The notes beneath the pieces are model-generated. The model saw only the letters and a program-made list of their open reading frames with translations. It was not told where the DNA came from and ran no database searches. From Liopterus haemorrhoidalis (taxonomy: Eukaryota; Arthropoda; Insecta; Coleoptera; Dytiscidae), in contig OZ020618.1 of the NCBI GenBank assembly GCA_963971575.1, forward strand, positions 43,848,509-43,912,508: 64,000 bases of DNA, in the 5' to 3' direction. Within the stretch, counting starts at the first letter, position 1. Every line of letters begins with the position of its first letter. Below, piece by piece: positions 21,967 through 32,506 of the stretch. A program made the translations under genes and the position numbers.

Positions 21967-22883
21967 GGGGGGGGGTATGGTCAGAGCAGCACATTTTATA
22001 CCTATTTTCAAGATTTTTTTTTAGAAAACTGTTAATAGTAACTTGATTGGGATAGTACCGACAGTAAAGAACAACCTTTGAAGAGTATCCAAAAAAAATT
22101 TTATTGAAAAATATCGAAAATTAAGCTCGTGACATGAATTTGAAATTTTCGTTCAGGACAAAGAGTTGATTTGCGGTGAGACACATAACTAATGACTGGA
22201 TCATCTAAAACAAAAAAACCAAAAATATTTCGTTAGTTTATGAGTTTCTTGAGGTAACGCTGTCGAGTTTTTTCAAATATCTAGATTATTTAATTTTTGG
22301 TATAAGTTTGAAGTCAAAAAAACGAAAAAAACAAAATTTTTTTTTCGAAATTTCTGTTTTCAGTTGTAAAAAATTCCATTAAAAAAAAATAAGCAAGAAA
22401 AAAAAATATATCTCGACAGCGTTACCTAGTAAATTGCCTACAGAAATAGTGTGCAAAATTTCAGAAAGATCGGTCGAGTAGTTTTCGAGTTACATGTCTC
22501 ACCGACTTGAAAACTAAAATTCCTCAAAAAATTACGAAACACGTGTACCGTAACTGCTCGATGAAATGAATGTATACTACTACAAGTCACATATATAAGT
22601 GTTTTTACACAAATATAGCACAGACAGGTGTGTGCATAGAGTGGGAAGACTCTACTATTACGTATATGAGAGCTGCGCGCGGCTAATAAAGCAGCGTTCT
22701 GAAAGGAACGCTATAACACGCGATTTGCGCGAAAATATGAATTTGAGTTATTTGTATTGTTAAGCCGATAACTTCGTTAATTTTGCTCGGATCGACCTGA
22801 AATTTTGTATGGACACTCCTGAGTCACTATACAATCGATTAAAAAAAATAAAAAAAAAACGATTTTCTGACCATACCCCCCCC
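21967..22883. mobile_element. TTAA-flanked TIR element inside a LINE RT
   Basis: Ends GGGGGGGGGTATGGTCAGA and TCTGACCATACCCCCCCC are inverted repeats. TTAA flanks lie at 21963-21966 and 22884-22887. Internally, 22173-22503 forms a long imperfect palindrome (GGTAACGCTGTCGAG with CTCGACAGCGTTACC; GGTGAGACA with TGTCTCACC). No transposase frame. A TTAA target is used by piggyBac and Kolobok elements; piggyBac ends usually start CCC rather than GGG, so Kolobok-like or a new group is possible. Removing it with one TTAA restores A-I-K-W in the RT frame. Confidence 0.88.
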
Positions 22884-23095
22884 TTAATCGCGTTTTCTCT
22901 TATTCCATATGATTTTAACTTAAGTATTAGTAAATTTCTATCTACTGTTTCGAAGGCTCGTTTTAGCTCCAAAAAAAACAGCTATTAGTATTTTGCCTTT
23001 ATCAAGTTCTTGTTTCCATTCATTGATAACATAGTTACATAGTTTAAGGAAGTTTCGCAAAAGTGTTTTTTCCTGTAACCCGACTGTTGAGATAT

Positions 23096-24197
23096 TAAAA
23101 TATTGTTATCACTTGTAAACTGTTCATTATAAAAATTTCAAGTGGCTTGAAATTAATTTAGCTATAATTTCATTGTCAAAAATTATCGTAAATTCCTGAT
23201 GTACTATCCTAGATCACAACAATTTAACCCCTCTGGGTTACAAGAGGTGAACATAATTTATTTAGAACATTTTTTTTTTTTTTTTTAATCTCAGTGTATG
23301 CTTCCCAAATTTTCTAGATTCAGTATTTTGGTCACAATTTCTACTGAAAAGACATACAGGCACATGAATGACAGTATAAGGGTTTATAGTATATTTCTTG
23401 GTCATACTAACGAAATCCTTAAGCATTCGGTACATTTGCTATAGTCAATTACTTTTAATGAGTGATCGTATTCTCTGTCATGTAATAACCACGTATCATC
23501 AGATTTTTTCCTTGTGTGTTCTTGTTTAAAATAATGTGTTTCACGTGAAATGTTTGTGCGGAGTTGAAAATAGTTTGCTAGGTATAGGCAATCGATGTTG
23601 GTAAAATGTAATTGCGAACGAATCAACGGTAACATTATTAGCCATTACCGCTCTGAATAGGGCATGTTCGCGTACCGATTGAGGCCTTTGTAATATGTAA
23701 ATGCTTTACACCTACTATCTCCTGCTTCCGTTCAAAGGATACGTAACAGCTCTCTAATTGTACAATTAGAAGGACAGCTTAAACTTCTCTCATTTGGTCA
23801 TGTAAAATCCAATTAGCCTCGTCATTAATGATACAAAATGTAATCATGTGAAAAGGCATTCGGTATTCTGGTATTCGCTAACGGAAATATCCGATTGTGT
23901 TAATCACTAGTTTACACAGTTACCTGTGGAACAGCAGCCACAGGTAAATCTGCTCACAGAAGAGCTTTGATAAGTCATTTGATGTCAATTGATGCAACAT
24001 GTTTTGCCCACCAACTACACTTGGCCGATTAACTAAATTTGTACAAGAAGAGTCTCTGGTTCCTATTTCAAAAGTATTCAATCATTTATCTTACATAAGT
24101 AAAGATACTGTAGGCACTAATAGTCATAGATGCTGCGTATTAACTAACTAACTTCAATCAATTGACTTTTAAAACCCTTAACAAGTTTTTACCGTGT
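23096..24197. other. Repeat fragments, no gene seen
   Basis: 23126-23178 (TTTCAAGTGGCTTGAAAT and following text) matches the reverse complement of 28479-28530. 23330-23400 contains a worn piece resembling the F1 end (ACAGTATAAGGGTTT, TTGGTCATAC). The rest is AT-rich. If the gypsy-like element to the right ever had protease or RT, it would lie here, but I see none. Confidence 0.4.
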
Positions 24198-25149
24198 TCA
24201 CAAACTGCTCCAATTTCCAATGCCAAGCAAAAATCTTCTCCTGTTGTGGGTCAAAGATATAATGAAATCAATCAAAGTTATAACAAAAAAATTGCTAGAA
24301 AGCACATGAACTGTCGCGAAAGAAATTGCAGTAGAGATGGTTTTTGGAGATGCTGGCATTTCTTGACTCCACTCAGTCTGGCCTAACTTCACTTCATTTA
24401 TCTTTACAAGGTCCACGAACAACTCTTCAGATTGACATTCTTCTTGATTCAGTTCAGCTACATTCTTCTGCCTTCTAGATGGTGTACGACATGTCACTGC
24501 AAAGTGATTCATTTTTCCACATTTCGTACATTTTTTACCAAATGCAGCACAGCTTTTTGGTCCATGTTTGGATTTACATCTTTGACAAAAGAATTCTTCA
24601 TTTTTCTTACGTTTTACTTTTAATCTATCTACTGATTTTTTATCTTCCTGTAAGTTTTTTACTTGCAACTTTATTAATTCCTGGGCCCGACAAGATTTTA
24701 CACATGATTCGAATGTTAGTTTATCTTGGTTCAATAATTTTTTTGTAACACTTTATCATTGATACCCAAGACTACCCTGTCTCTTACCATTTCATTTGGA
24801 TCTTTGAACTCACAAGTTTTTACCAGCGTTTTAAGATCTTGTAGAAAGTGATCAAATGGTTCGTTTTCTTCTTGTATTCTTTTTTAGAACTTCAATCTTT
24901 CATATATTACATTCTTTCTGGGATTCATATATTCTTCAAATTCTTTCATTACCTTTGAATATTTTTTTCTATCTTCTTGTCCCAGACTGAAATTATTAAA
25001 TATTTCTACTCCTTCTTCACCAATTGTGCATTTTCATTCGTTTCTGCTGCTAATAGATATATTTCAAAGGACTGTTTGAATTTCTTGAAATTTTCTGCTA
25101 TATTATCTTCAAAACTCATTGGTAACGGTAATTTTGCGTGTGAATCCAT
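24198..25149 (-). pseudogene. gag: Gypsy-like gag with two zinc knuckles
   Basis: Minus-strand ATG at 25149 opens MDSHAKLPLPMSFEDN, IAENFKKFKQSFEIYLLAAE, then frame changes to KEFEEYMNPRKNVIYERLKF, stop, ENEPFDHFLQDLKTLVKTCE, PNEMVRDRVVLGINDKVLQK, and after another shift TFESCVKSCRAQELIKLQ. Two nucleocapsid motifs follow: CQRCKSKHGPKSC (CX2CX3HX4C) and CTKCGKMNHFAVTC (CX2CX4HX4C). This order is that of Ty3/gypsy gag proteins common in invertebrates. It lies 86 bp downstream of the primer binding site. At least two frameshifts and two stops make it dead, and no protease or polymerase is seen to the left. Confidence 0.85.
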
Positions 25150-25234
25150 TTTTATAAATAACTTTCGATTAATGACATTTTGACTTTATTTTTTTAAATT
25201 ATATATTTATTTATTTTTCACTATATAAAAACTA

Positions 25235-25249
25235 GTCACGACTGCGCCA
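25235..25249 (-). other. Primer binding site of the LTR element
   Basis: TGGCGCAGTCGTGAC follows directly on the LTR end (..ACACAACA). It starts with TGG, complementary to a tRNA 3' CCA end, as expected for a gypsy-type element. The tRNA is not identified. Confidence 0.7.
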
Positions 25250-25418
25250 TGTTGTGTATTAAATATAAAGTAATTCTCACTATTTAATTATAATGTATTC
25301 TTTATTAATAATCTGTATCTGTTACATTCACATACAATGGCATTACTGTTAACATAATAATTGTTTTTTCAAAAAGCAATGGACTATCCATGAAGACAGA
25401 GTTGTCAATTAATTAATA

Positions 25419-26728
25419 CAAGGTGTCTCAAAAGAAATTTTATATTTAGTGGAGCGATTAAAAAAAAAGTAAGCCGTATATAGAAAAAATGTTTATTATT
25501 TATTAAAATACAGTTTTTGGGGATTTATTTCTTAAAAATAATATCGTCTAAATGTAGACCCTCGCGTTCTCGGCACTCATTTAATCGAACAGTAAAATTA
25601 CTTATGACGTCTCGGCAGGTGGACTCAAGGATGGCTGCCATTTCGTGACGGATATTTTCTTTCAAATGCGCCAGTGAAGTCGGTTTATTGGCGTAAACTT
25701 TAGATTTAAGATAACCCTATAGGAAAAAGTCCATAGGGGTTAAATCTGGACTGCGTGGAGGCCAATTTATGTCACCTCTCCGGGAGATCAATTTGCCTGA
25801 GAAAATTTCACGAACACGTGGCAGAGACATATTGGACGTGTGTGAAGTTGCTCCGTCCTGTTGGAACCATGTTCTTTGGTTATAGCCAGGAAAGTTTTGC
25901 AGTTCAGGTACCAAGAAGTTGTCTAACATATCCACATAACGCTCTGAATTCACTGTAACTGCACGCCCCCTTTCGTCTTCAAAAAAGTAAGTGCCGATAA
26001 TTCCTCCCGCCGACATCGCAGCCCATACGGTCACTTTAGGCGAATGAAGGGGTTTCTGATGTTTGCGTTTCGGATTCGTTGCACTCCAATAGCGGCAGTT
26101 CTGCTTATTTACGTGGCCATTAAGATGAAAATGAGCTTCATCCGAAAACAAAATGTTGGTAAACGTTGAAAATCGCTCAATCACCTTGTTTACGAAATTA
26201 AGCCTCTGACTGGCATCTTGGGGCTTTAATTCTTGCACCAATTGAATTTTGTAGGGGTGCAGCTTTAGGTCTTTGTGCATAATGCGATGTAATGATGATC
26301 TATGCACATTTAAATCACTTGCGCGCTTCCGAATTGAAAGGTTCGGGTCGTCACGAACAGACTGATTAACATTCTCCACGTTTTCTACCGTTCTTAATGA
26401 CCTTGGTCGCCCGGATTTTGATTTATCCAGCGTTGTACCAGTCTCTTCAAACTTTTTAACCCAATGTCGAATGAGAGGAATGCTTGGCGCATCATTTAAG
26501 TGGCGAAAACCTCGAATACTGCAGAATTTTCTACGCGCTACAGTCGCCGAATCACCGTTTTTGTAAAACTCTCGCACGCATAACGCGCGGTCTGCTCCCG
26601 AGAAACGCTCCATAGCGACTGAATTCCCAAGAGCCAGGCTACCGATTGACATAACCCCCGCGCCCCTCGGATACGTTGCGTTCACGCAGTAAGCTAAATA
26701 AATATAAAATTTCTTTTGAGACACCTTG
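25419..26728 (-). mobile_element. DD41D mariner (rosa-like), copy A, nested in LTR
   Basis: A 1310-bp element with inverted ends CAAGGTGTCTCAAAAGAAAT at both sides (about 30 bp) and TA at 25417-25418 and 26729-26730. It carries a nearly intact transposase. Copy B at 56075-57370 is in the opposite orientation. The rosa/DD41D name is from the catalytic spacing and is inference. Confidence 0.92.
25525..26613 (-). pseudogene. DD41D mariner transposase, one nonsense codon
   Basis: From ATG 26613 (MERFSGADRALCVREFY) the frame has the HTH region (WVKKFEETGTTLDKSKSGRP), NVHRSSLHRIMHKDLKLHPY, then the catalytic segments LFSDEAHFHLNGHVNK (Asp 1), WFQQDGATSHTS (Asp 2) and RSPDLTPMDFF (Asp 3). I count 41 residues between Asp 2 and Asp 3, hence DD41D. 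The only inactivating change I see is TGG to TAG at 25717-25719 in the FFLWGYLK motif; the frame continues KSKVYANKPTSLAHLKENIR to the natural stop at 25525. An upstream ATG at 26652 is an alternative start. Apparent extension into the terminal repeat is only a GTG frame. Confidence 0.9.
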
Positions 26729-26841
26729 TATATGTTAATGTTTTTATGAAACGCAGTTTTTAAGTAGTGCTATTATAAAATATAGATATATTTTATTCAA
26801 ATTATTGTGTGTAGTTATTTACATAACCACGTCCTGCTACA

Positions 26842-27531
26842 ATACAATCCATCTTTTTTAATAACAATGGCTATGAACCCTTTAATAATTATTGTTTTCG
26901 AAGCTACGTTTACTATCCACCCTTGTATTACAAATGTAAAACAACATAAATGATAAACATTTTTAAGTACTCATAATGGAAAATTGTCAATTTTTCAGTC
27001 AAGAGTCTATTTACCAAACATGACAAAATATTTGTCTAAAATTTAATATTCAACAAGAAAAAATTTGATTATCCGCGCTAATTGATAATGTGAAAACAAA
27101 TAAACAGAACTTTTTGTTTGTGTGTCACGCAATCGCTTAAAATCAATTTCAGCCCACGTTATAGATTTTTACTGATTATGTCTCCTATACTGTGTAATAT
27201 AATAAATAAACATTATAGAAAATGGTTAATAAATAGATGTTTGGAAATGTTTAATAATGATTATGAGTTAAATTTACATTTCTAATAAAAAAATGAATAA
27301 ATACATAATAAATAGGTAATAAATGTAGAAAATTGACCATACTGACGTCAAAACTCGAAAAGTATTACTTACCATCAGTCTAGGAATAAAGCGTTATTAT
27401 CGATACAAGTGAGATATCAATATATTTCTTTTCAACAACCGTTTTATGAAAAACTAACATTTTAGTTGTATTTTTGGTTTTAAAATGTGTCACTTTTAGA
27501 CAATAGTAATTAAATTAAACACTATAATAGA
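26842..27531. other. No recognisable feature
   Basis: AT-rich sequence upstream of the LTR. No gene seen. Confidence 0.5.
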
Positions 27532-27539
27532 AGAATGAC

Positions 27540-27745
27540 AGCTTAAATGGCTGGGACATCTACACAGAATGAGTGAAGACAAAATAGTAAAAAGAGTTTT
27601 TGAAGAAAGAACAGTGGAGAAAATGAAACCAGGAAGGTCGAGAAATACAAGAAGGTGCAACGAAAAGAGGCGTAAAGTGGGAGGGGATAAGAAAATATAC
27701 AAAGGACAGAACAAGATAAAAAGAGGTATGGAGAACAAGACTTGA
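27540..27745 (+). pseudogene. LINE ORF C-terminal fragment
   Basis: The frame QLKWLGHLHRMSEDKIVKRV, FEERTVEKMKPGRSRNTRR matches the C-terminal domain of RTE/jockey-like LINE proteins (usual form LRWLGHVxRMxxxRxxKxV...GRRxxGRP). There is no RT core nearby, so this is an isolated fragment. Confidence 0.7.
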
Positions 27746-27772
27746 AGTAAATTGCGATATTTTGTTCTAATA

Positions 27773-28475
27773 ATTTTTACCGACCGTCAACATATATAAG
27801 GGAGGTATTGTGATCATACCGATTTTGACATTTCGAGATTTCGATGGATCTCCACGAATTGAGGTCCGTACATAAAGTTTTGACTATTTTTTGCATGATG
27901 TCTGTCGGTCTGTCTGTCCGTCCGTCTGTCTGTCTGTCTGTCCGTCTGCCTGTCTGTCCGTCTGTCCGTCTGTCCGTCTGTCCGTCTGTCCGTCTGTCCG
28001 TCTGTGTACACGTGCAGAGCAAATTCGGCTGAAAGGATTTTTATGAAACTTCATATTTAAGCTTCTGCCATCAGTGGCACGAGTTGATCAACTTTTGGTA
28101 AAAATCGGTTGACTAAAAATGGGTTTACTCGTGTCGATTTTAAGATTTTTGTGAATATTTCACAACAGAAAAATATTTCGAACAAATTTATTGAACAAAA
28201 GTTGCTATAAAAGCAATAATTAATAACTTTTATTTGAGACGTTTTTTGATAAAACGAAAAATTTCGAATAATTTTTGTAAAATTTTTGTAAATTTTTGTC
28301 TAGTCCCAATTTTTTCATACTTATATGTAACGTTTCCATTGTCATGATAAATAATATCTCTGTTAGAAAATATTAGGCCAAGTTATTTCTACTCTGCTGC
28401 TAGAATGTATTTTATGTACTTATATAAAATACTTTATGATGGCGGTCGGTCCTGTGGTGGCCACAGCTGATTTTT
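27773..28475 (+). mobile_element. Helentron-like repeat, family F2, copy a
   Basis: Begins TTTTTACCGACCGTCAACAT and ends near GGCGGTCGGTCCTGTGGTGG. ACCGACCG and CGGTCGGT are subterminal inverted repeats. Conserved blocks: GGGAGGTATTGTGATCATAC, a GTCY microsatellite, CACGTGCAGAGCAAATTCGG, ACGAGTTGATCAACTTTTGG. Other copies: 33444-34332 and 54543-54860. The arrangement resembles DINE-1/mini-me. No coding sequence. Confidence 0.65.
27901..28006. repeat. (GTCY)n microsatellite
   Basis: About 26 units of GTCT/GTCC inside F2 copy a. The same position has about 21 units in copy b and none to speak of in copy c. Confidence 0.95.
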
Positions 28476-28478
28476 TAT

Positions 28479-28720
28479 ATTAATACAATGAAATTATAGC
28501 TAAATTGATTTCAAGCAACTTGAAATTTTTATAATTAATATTTTACATATTATATTAAATAATAATGATCGTCAGCTGCCGACATAACGGGGTAAAGATC
28601 GTCGCGTAATTATTCCAATCTTCCAGTCCTCCGGAGCTTCACAGTTCTGTAACACCTTATTCATTATCTTTAGCAATTTTATTCTTGCTTCTTATGGACT
28701 TTCATCATGTCCATAGTGCT
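28479..28720 (-). repeat. Repeat mosaic with RTE fragment, second copy
   Basis: The minus strand from 28720 to 28611 repeats the LINE piece of 19940-20198 (KKMNKVLQN-type text, EAPEDW) with the same left flank, then diverges after GGAAGATTGGAATA. 28560-28610 shares GACGATCTTTACCCCGTTAT with 20380. 28479-28530 matches 23126-23178. Confidence 0.55.
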
Positions 28721-29588
28721 AGTAAAACTTACTTATTTCTATTGCAAAACTACTAGTGATGATATCTTGTTCATAATAACTAACAAAGTTGGAAGATTTA
28801 TGTAACCATAGTCGTCTATAGCTGATACAAATTTTGAAAAACCTAAACAAACATAGATCTTGCACTGCTTGATACAACGGTAATCTAATTTAACTATGCT
28901 CACCCTAAACTTTTAATAAATGCTCATGGCAAAGAACTTTACTATCTAAGAAAAAAAAAACATTAATTTTATTCTTAACTCCAAATTATCTGTGCGTCTA
29001 AAATGTGTTTTAAGTTAGACAAAATAAGAGCAAGCAATTCTTTAAAAGTCATTCTCGAGAAATTTGGGGTTAATCAAGTTTCACTGTCTGTAGTCTACAC
29101 AATTAAATGTCGGTGATATATGACTCAGGTCTCGACAAAAAGAAAATTAAAAAAAGTCATTTGTTAAATCAACCACCAATAAATTTCACATTCGAAGTAT
29201 CTCTTAATATAACTTTTAATATGTTTACAGGCACATTAACAAATTACAAACTTAAGTTAACTCAGCAAGTTATAACTTGATTTTTCTAAAGATTTGTTTT
29301 AAATATTGCAAAGTTAATGAAAGTATTCTTGTTAAACTTGCTTTGATCATGAAATTATTTGCATAACAAGTTAAATTTAATCAAGCTCTAGACTACACAT
29401 CTTGTCTTTATATTTATTGGAATTTGATTACGTGGGTGTTTTTGTTGCACGTAAAATTTTTCTTCTTTTGCCTTATCCGTTCCAGACTTCATAATGTTAT
29501 TTATTATAGCGTCCTCAGCACTTTTTAATAATAATTTATTAGTGTTTTAAATCTACATTTTTACACATGTCACCATAGGTATAAAATG
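28721..29588. other. No recognisable feature
   Basis: AT-rich, no gene or TIR pair found. Confidence 0.5.
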
Positions 29589-30667
29589 AAAAATTACAAT
29601 AATACAAAAGAATTACAACAATACATTATACATACAATATACGTTACAATATTAAATTAAATTATTAATCTATCATATATTCATTAAAATTATAAAATGA
29701 TTTATGTTTAAAGTTGGTCTTTAACTTGTTATTGAATAGACTATAAGACAAACATTTAATTTTGTCGGAAAAGATGTTATAAAAGTGAATACAATAATAG
29801 TTTTTAGAGTATCTTACACAATTGACACGAATGTAGGTAGGCCTTATTAGATGTTTTCCTCTTGTCCAGTAATTATGTATTTCTTGCTGAAATTTATAAT
29901 TATCTTTGTTGAGATGGATATAATTCAGGCAATAAAATATATATAGCGACGGTAACGTCATTAGTCCCAGTTCAATAAAATGTTTTCTGCAATCTTGTCG
30001 ATAATCGATAATCGATAATCTTGTCAGATTACAAATGACTCGAACAACTCGTCGTTGCAAACAGAAAATTCGTTGAGCATGTGTGGAGTATCCCCATGCC
30101 AGCAACGCATAATTGATGTGAGATTCAAATAGCGCATGGTAGGCAGTTACTAGAATCTTCCTGGGAACGTTAGATTGTAGGCCTCTTATGCAATATATAG
30201 ATCTACATAATTTCACAGCTAATGCTTCCACATGACTTTCTCAACTGAGATTGGCTCCAATGGTAACCCCCAAAAAAGTCACAGGATCTTGACTATTGTT
30301 CTCAGGTACTGATCGTAGTGAAAACAGCATTTTTTTAGTTTTAGCGTCATTCAGCCCTAATCTATTTGCCAAAAACCAGTCTTGTGCATCCATTTTAGTT
30401 GATATGTTTTCGTTTTTCATGTACCCAAAACTAGTGGACTGATTGAGCAGAGTGGTGTCATCTGCATACAATATGGTTGTAGCATTGTGAATAAAATGTG
30501 GCAGATCATTTATGTACACCAAAAACAATAATGGGCCGAGTATGGAGACTTGAGGTACTCCAAAATGGATTTCTCGCTCATTAGATTTGATATTGTTTGC
30601 CCAAACGTATTGTTTTTGGTTTGATAAAAAGGAATTGATTAATTCGCAGCTGTCTACAGAAATGTTG
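29589..30667 (-). mobile_element. LINE family A, copy 2
   Basis: Minus-strand coding from 30667: the VPQVSILGPLLFLVYINDL box, YADDTTLLNQS (catalytic Asp pair intact), LFSLRSVPENNSQ, TFLGVTIGANLS, a TGG-to-TGA stop at 30238, then CIRGLQSNVPRKILVTAYHA, LLAWGYSTHAQRIFCLQRRV and LMTLPSLYIFYCLNYIHLN to the stop at 29665. Apart from the stop I see one continuous frame. It is 5' truncated at about 30667 and shares the AT-rich 3' end with copy 1 (1635-3282). A local ATCGATA triplication occurs at 29999-30021. Confidence 0.88.
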
Positions 30668-30946
30668 TAACGGTATTATTATACACAACCTTCGCAAATT
30701 GTGGGCATTATGCACTCGCAATTTATTATGATCTCACTAGCTTAAAAAAAAAAACAAGACTTGGTGATGGTAAGTGACAAAGCGGTGATAAAAAATAGGT
30801 AGGCATCGAAAAGATAACAAAAAATAAGAAGTCGGATGAAAGTGATGACAAAACAAAAGAAGACGTTAGTCGGAAATTTGGAAGTCTGGAATAGTTCACT
30901 CGAAAAGAAATGTGCGCGAGTGGATTTTTCAAGGGTTTAATATATC
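30668..30946. other. Unassigned sequence
   Basis: Less AT-rich than its surroundings, with no reading frame resembling a known family. It is the left flank of the element at 30947. Confidence 0.4.
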
Positions 30947-31498
30947 GTCGGCGGAAAATAATAAGGTTGTATGTCGAAGTGTATTACATCTGAGAAAACA
31001 AGCTTCAAAAATTTTGACATGGAAAAAACCAATATAAGGTTTCAATACAAGGAAGAAATTTTTTTAATACCTATATATTGATATGTTATTGTCATTAACG
31101 CATAATTTTGAAAAAAAAAATAATTGAATAACACCATTTTAACAATTTGAAAAATGAACATACAACTTTGTGATTAAGAAAAACACGAAACTTAGTACTT
31201 TAACGTTACATACAGCTTTGTAGTTCAAAGTAATATCGGGGGCAAATTCAGTTTATAGGTATAGCTTCAGTTTTTAGGTTTCTGAAAATTGTTAAAAAGG
31301 TACCAGAAAAGATAAAAGAAATGTTAGTCACGTATTAAATTTTTATTTGATTAAATAACACAAATTAAACAATATGCTTGCAAAATAATAACAAATTAAA
31401 CATTAATCTTACAAAAAATTAAGATAAATTAAGATAATTTGAACTGAAACTGAAACATTCGAAATAAAAAAAATTAAACGAAATAAATTGTATTTTTA

Positions 31499-31735
31499 TT
31501 ATTTTCTTGAGATTTCCTTTCTTGGCAATATTGTTTCATAATAAGATTTATCCATAGTAGGCATCCAATCCAGCATAGATTTTAAAGCGATTACCTTGTT
31601 TTCTGGTAACGGATTTTTATTTGTAGAAACCTTAATGTCTCTAAATATATTTAACAAGTTTTCAAGACCTTGTTTTATTCTTTTTAATATTTTTTGTAAC
31701 CCAGGTGCCCGAAAAAGATGTTTTATATTTAACAT
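31499..31735 (-). CDS. Hypothetical 78-residue frame inside the TIR element
   Basis: The translation MLNIKHLFRAPGLQKILKRI and on to SKNPLP-type, ENKVIALKSMLDWMPTMDKS, YYETILPRKEISRK is basic and helix-prone. It resembles no family I recognise. Frame length in AT-rich DNA makes chance plausible, but it is the longest frame in the element and could be a transposase remnant. Confidence 0.25.
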   Translation of the reverse strand: MLNIKHLFRAPGLQKILKRIKQGLENLLNIFRDIKVSTNKNPLPENKVIALKSMLDWMPTMDKSYYETILPRKEISRK

Positions 31736-31950
31736 AAAAGATGTTGTATGTCAAACATACAACCATAAATTATGAATTAAAAAAAAAAACAATTAAAATA
31801 CAAGGGTGTATGTTTTAACATACAACTATGTTTTGTAAGTTTTTTATTTTTTAAGACATACAACTATGGTTTTCTGCTTTTTTCTCCGACACCGGTAATG
31901 CTATCTTATGGAAATTATTGGAACAAGTAGGTTATGTGACATAAAACTCT

Positions 31951-32506
31951 ATGCAGACACCTTTATTTTGGACGTTTGCCATTGCTGATAGTACTAGGCT
32001 AGAATAGTACAATATAATAAGTATTAGTATCAAAAAGATATAATACTTAATTAAGAGTAATTAAGAGTAATATAAAAAATTCGGACATTTCGGAAACTGC
32101 GTCGGAAACTGCACGAGAAGTGATGAATCACTTCTCGTGATCGCTGAAGACGGAAACAGATTGTTGAGCAGTTTCCGAAACGTCCGAATTTTTTAAATTA
32201 CTCTTGAAGTATTATATCTTTTTGATACTAATACTCATTATATTGTACTATTCTAGCCTAGTACTATCAGCAATGGCAAACGTCCAAAATAAAGGTGTTA
32301 TTATTATTATTACTATATTATTTATTTTACATCGGCCTTTATTTCTGCAACGAGGCTAATCGCCGATACCAGGGGGCGAGCTCCTACACCTGGATGAAGG
32401 GTGAATGATTGTGAAAATGAGAGTAATGTAAATATATTATTCTCGCCCGAATAATAACACCAACGAAGCAGGCTCGAACCACAAAATAAAGGTGTCTGCA
32501 TTCAAT
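31951..32506. repeat. Long imperfect palindrome, arms over 200 bp
   Basis: The left arm starts ATGCAGACACCTTTATTTTG and the right arm ends with its inverse. The centre is ACGAGAAGTGAT..ATCACTTCTCGT near 32112-32138. TTTCCGAAACGTCCGAATTT pairs across with AAATTCGGACATTTCGGAAA. The right arm is interrupted by a SINE (32298-32482). Confidence 0.85.
32298..32482 (-). mobile_element. SINE (copy 2), 5' truncated
   Basis: Matches 9894-10076 closely, including the (TAA)n tail. It stops within the B-box region. The 12-bp direct repeat AAAATAAAGGTG (32286-32297 and 32483-32494) flanks it. Its removal restores the palindrome arm exactly, which proves the order of events. Confidence 0.92.

Larger units (their letters stand above)
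21047..23095 (-). mobile_element. LINE reverse transcriptase (family C), interrupted
   Basis: Minus-strand coding: NYVINEWKQELDKGKILIAV, then (after a one-base insertion in a T run near 22970) KRAFETVDRNLLILKLKSYG, IRENAI; interruption by 21967-22883; then KWFESYLTNRQQRTLINIIE, LPQGSILGTLLFILYINDII, FADDTLIYISVDKVN (intact catalytic Asp pair), VDYIKYLGVIIDDKLKLDKY, and a C-terminal domain with one CGA-to-TGA stop at 21248 and end at 21047. This is a jockey/CR1-type RT, 5' truncated. A 52-bp fragment of another LINE (21082-21133) also interrupts the C-terminal end. Apart from these events the frame is well kept. Confidence 0.9.
25250..26841 (-). mobile_element. 5' LTR (about 280 bp) split by a mariner
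   Basis: On the minus strand the LTR begins TGTAGCAGGACGTGGTTATG at 26841 and ends ATACACAACA at 25250, giving the canonical TG..CA ends. It is interrupted by the DD41D mariner at 25419-26728; without that insertion and its TA it is about 280 bp. The first 40 bp recur at 49356-49396, so a second LTR or relative exists nearby. No 3' LTR is seen for this element. Confidence 0.78.

Noticed and set aside
26652..26724. Extension of the DD41D transposase into the terminal repeat
   Set aside because: The frame there opens with GTG only; family members start at an internal ATG (26613 or 26652).
27777..28032. Frames rich in TDRQ or SVCL
   Set aside because: GTCY microsatellite read in different frames; the same applies at 33445-33745 and 47992-48201.
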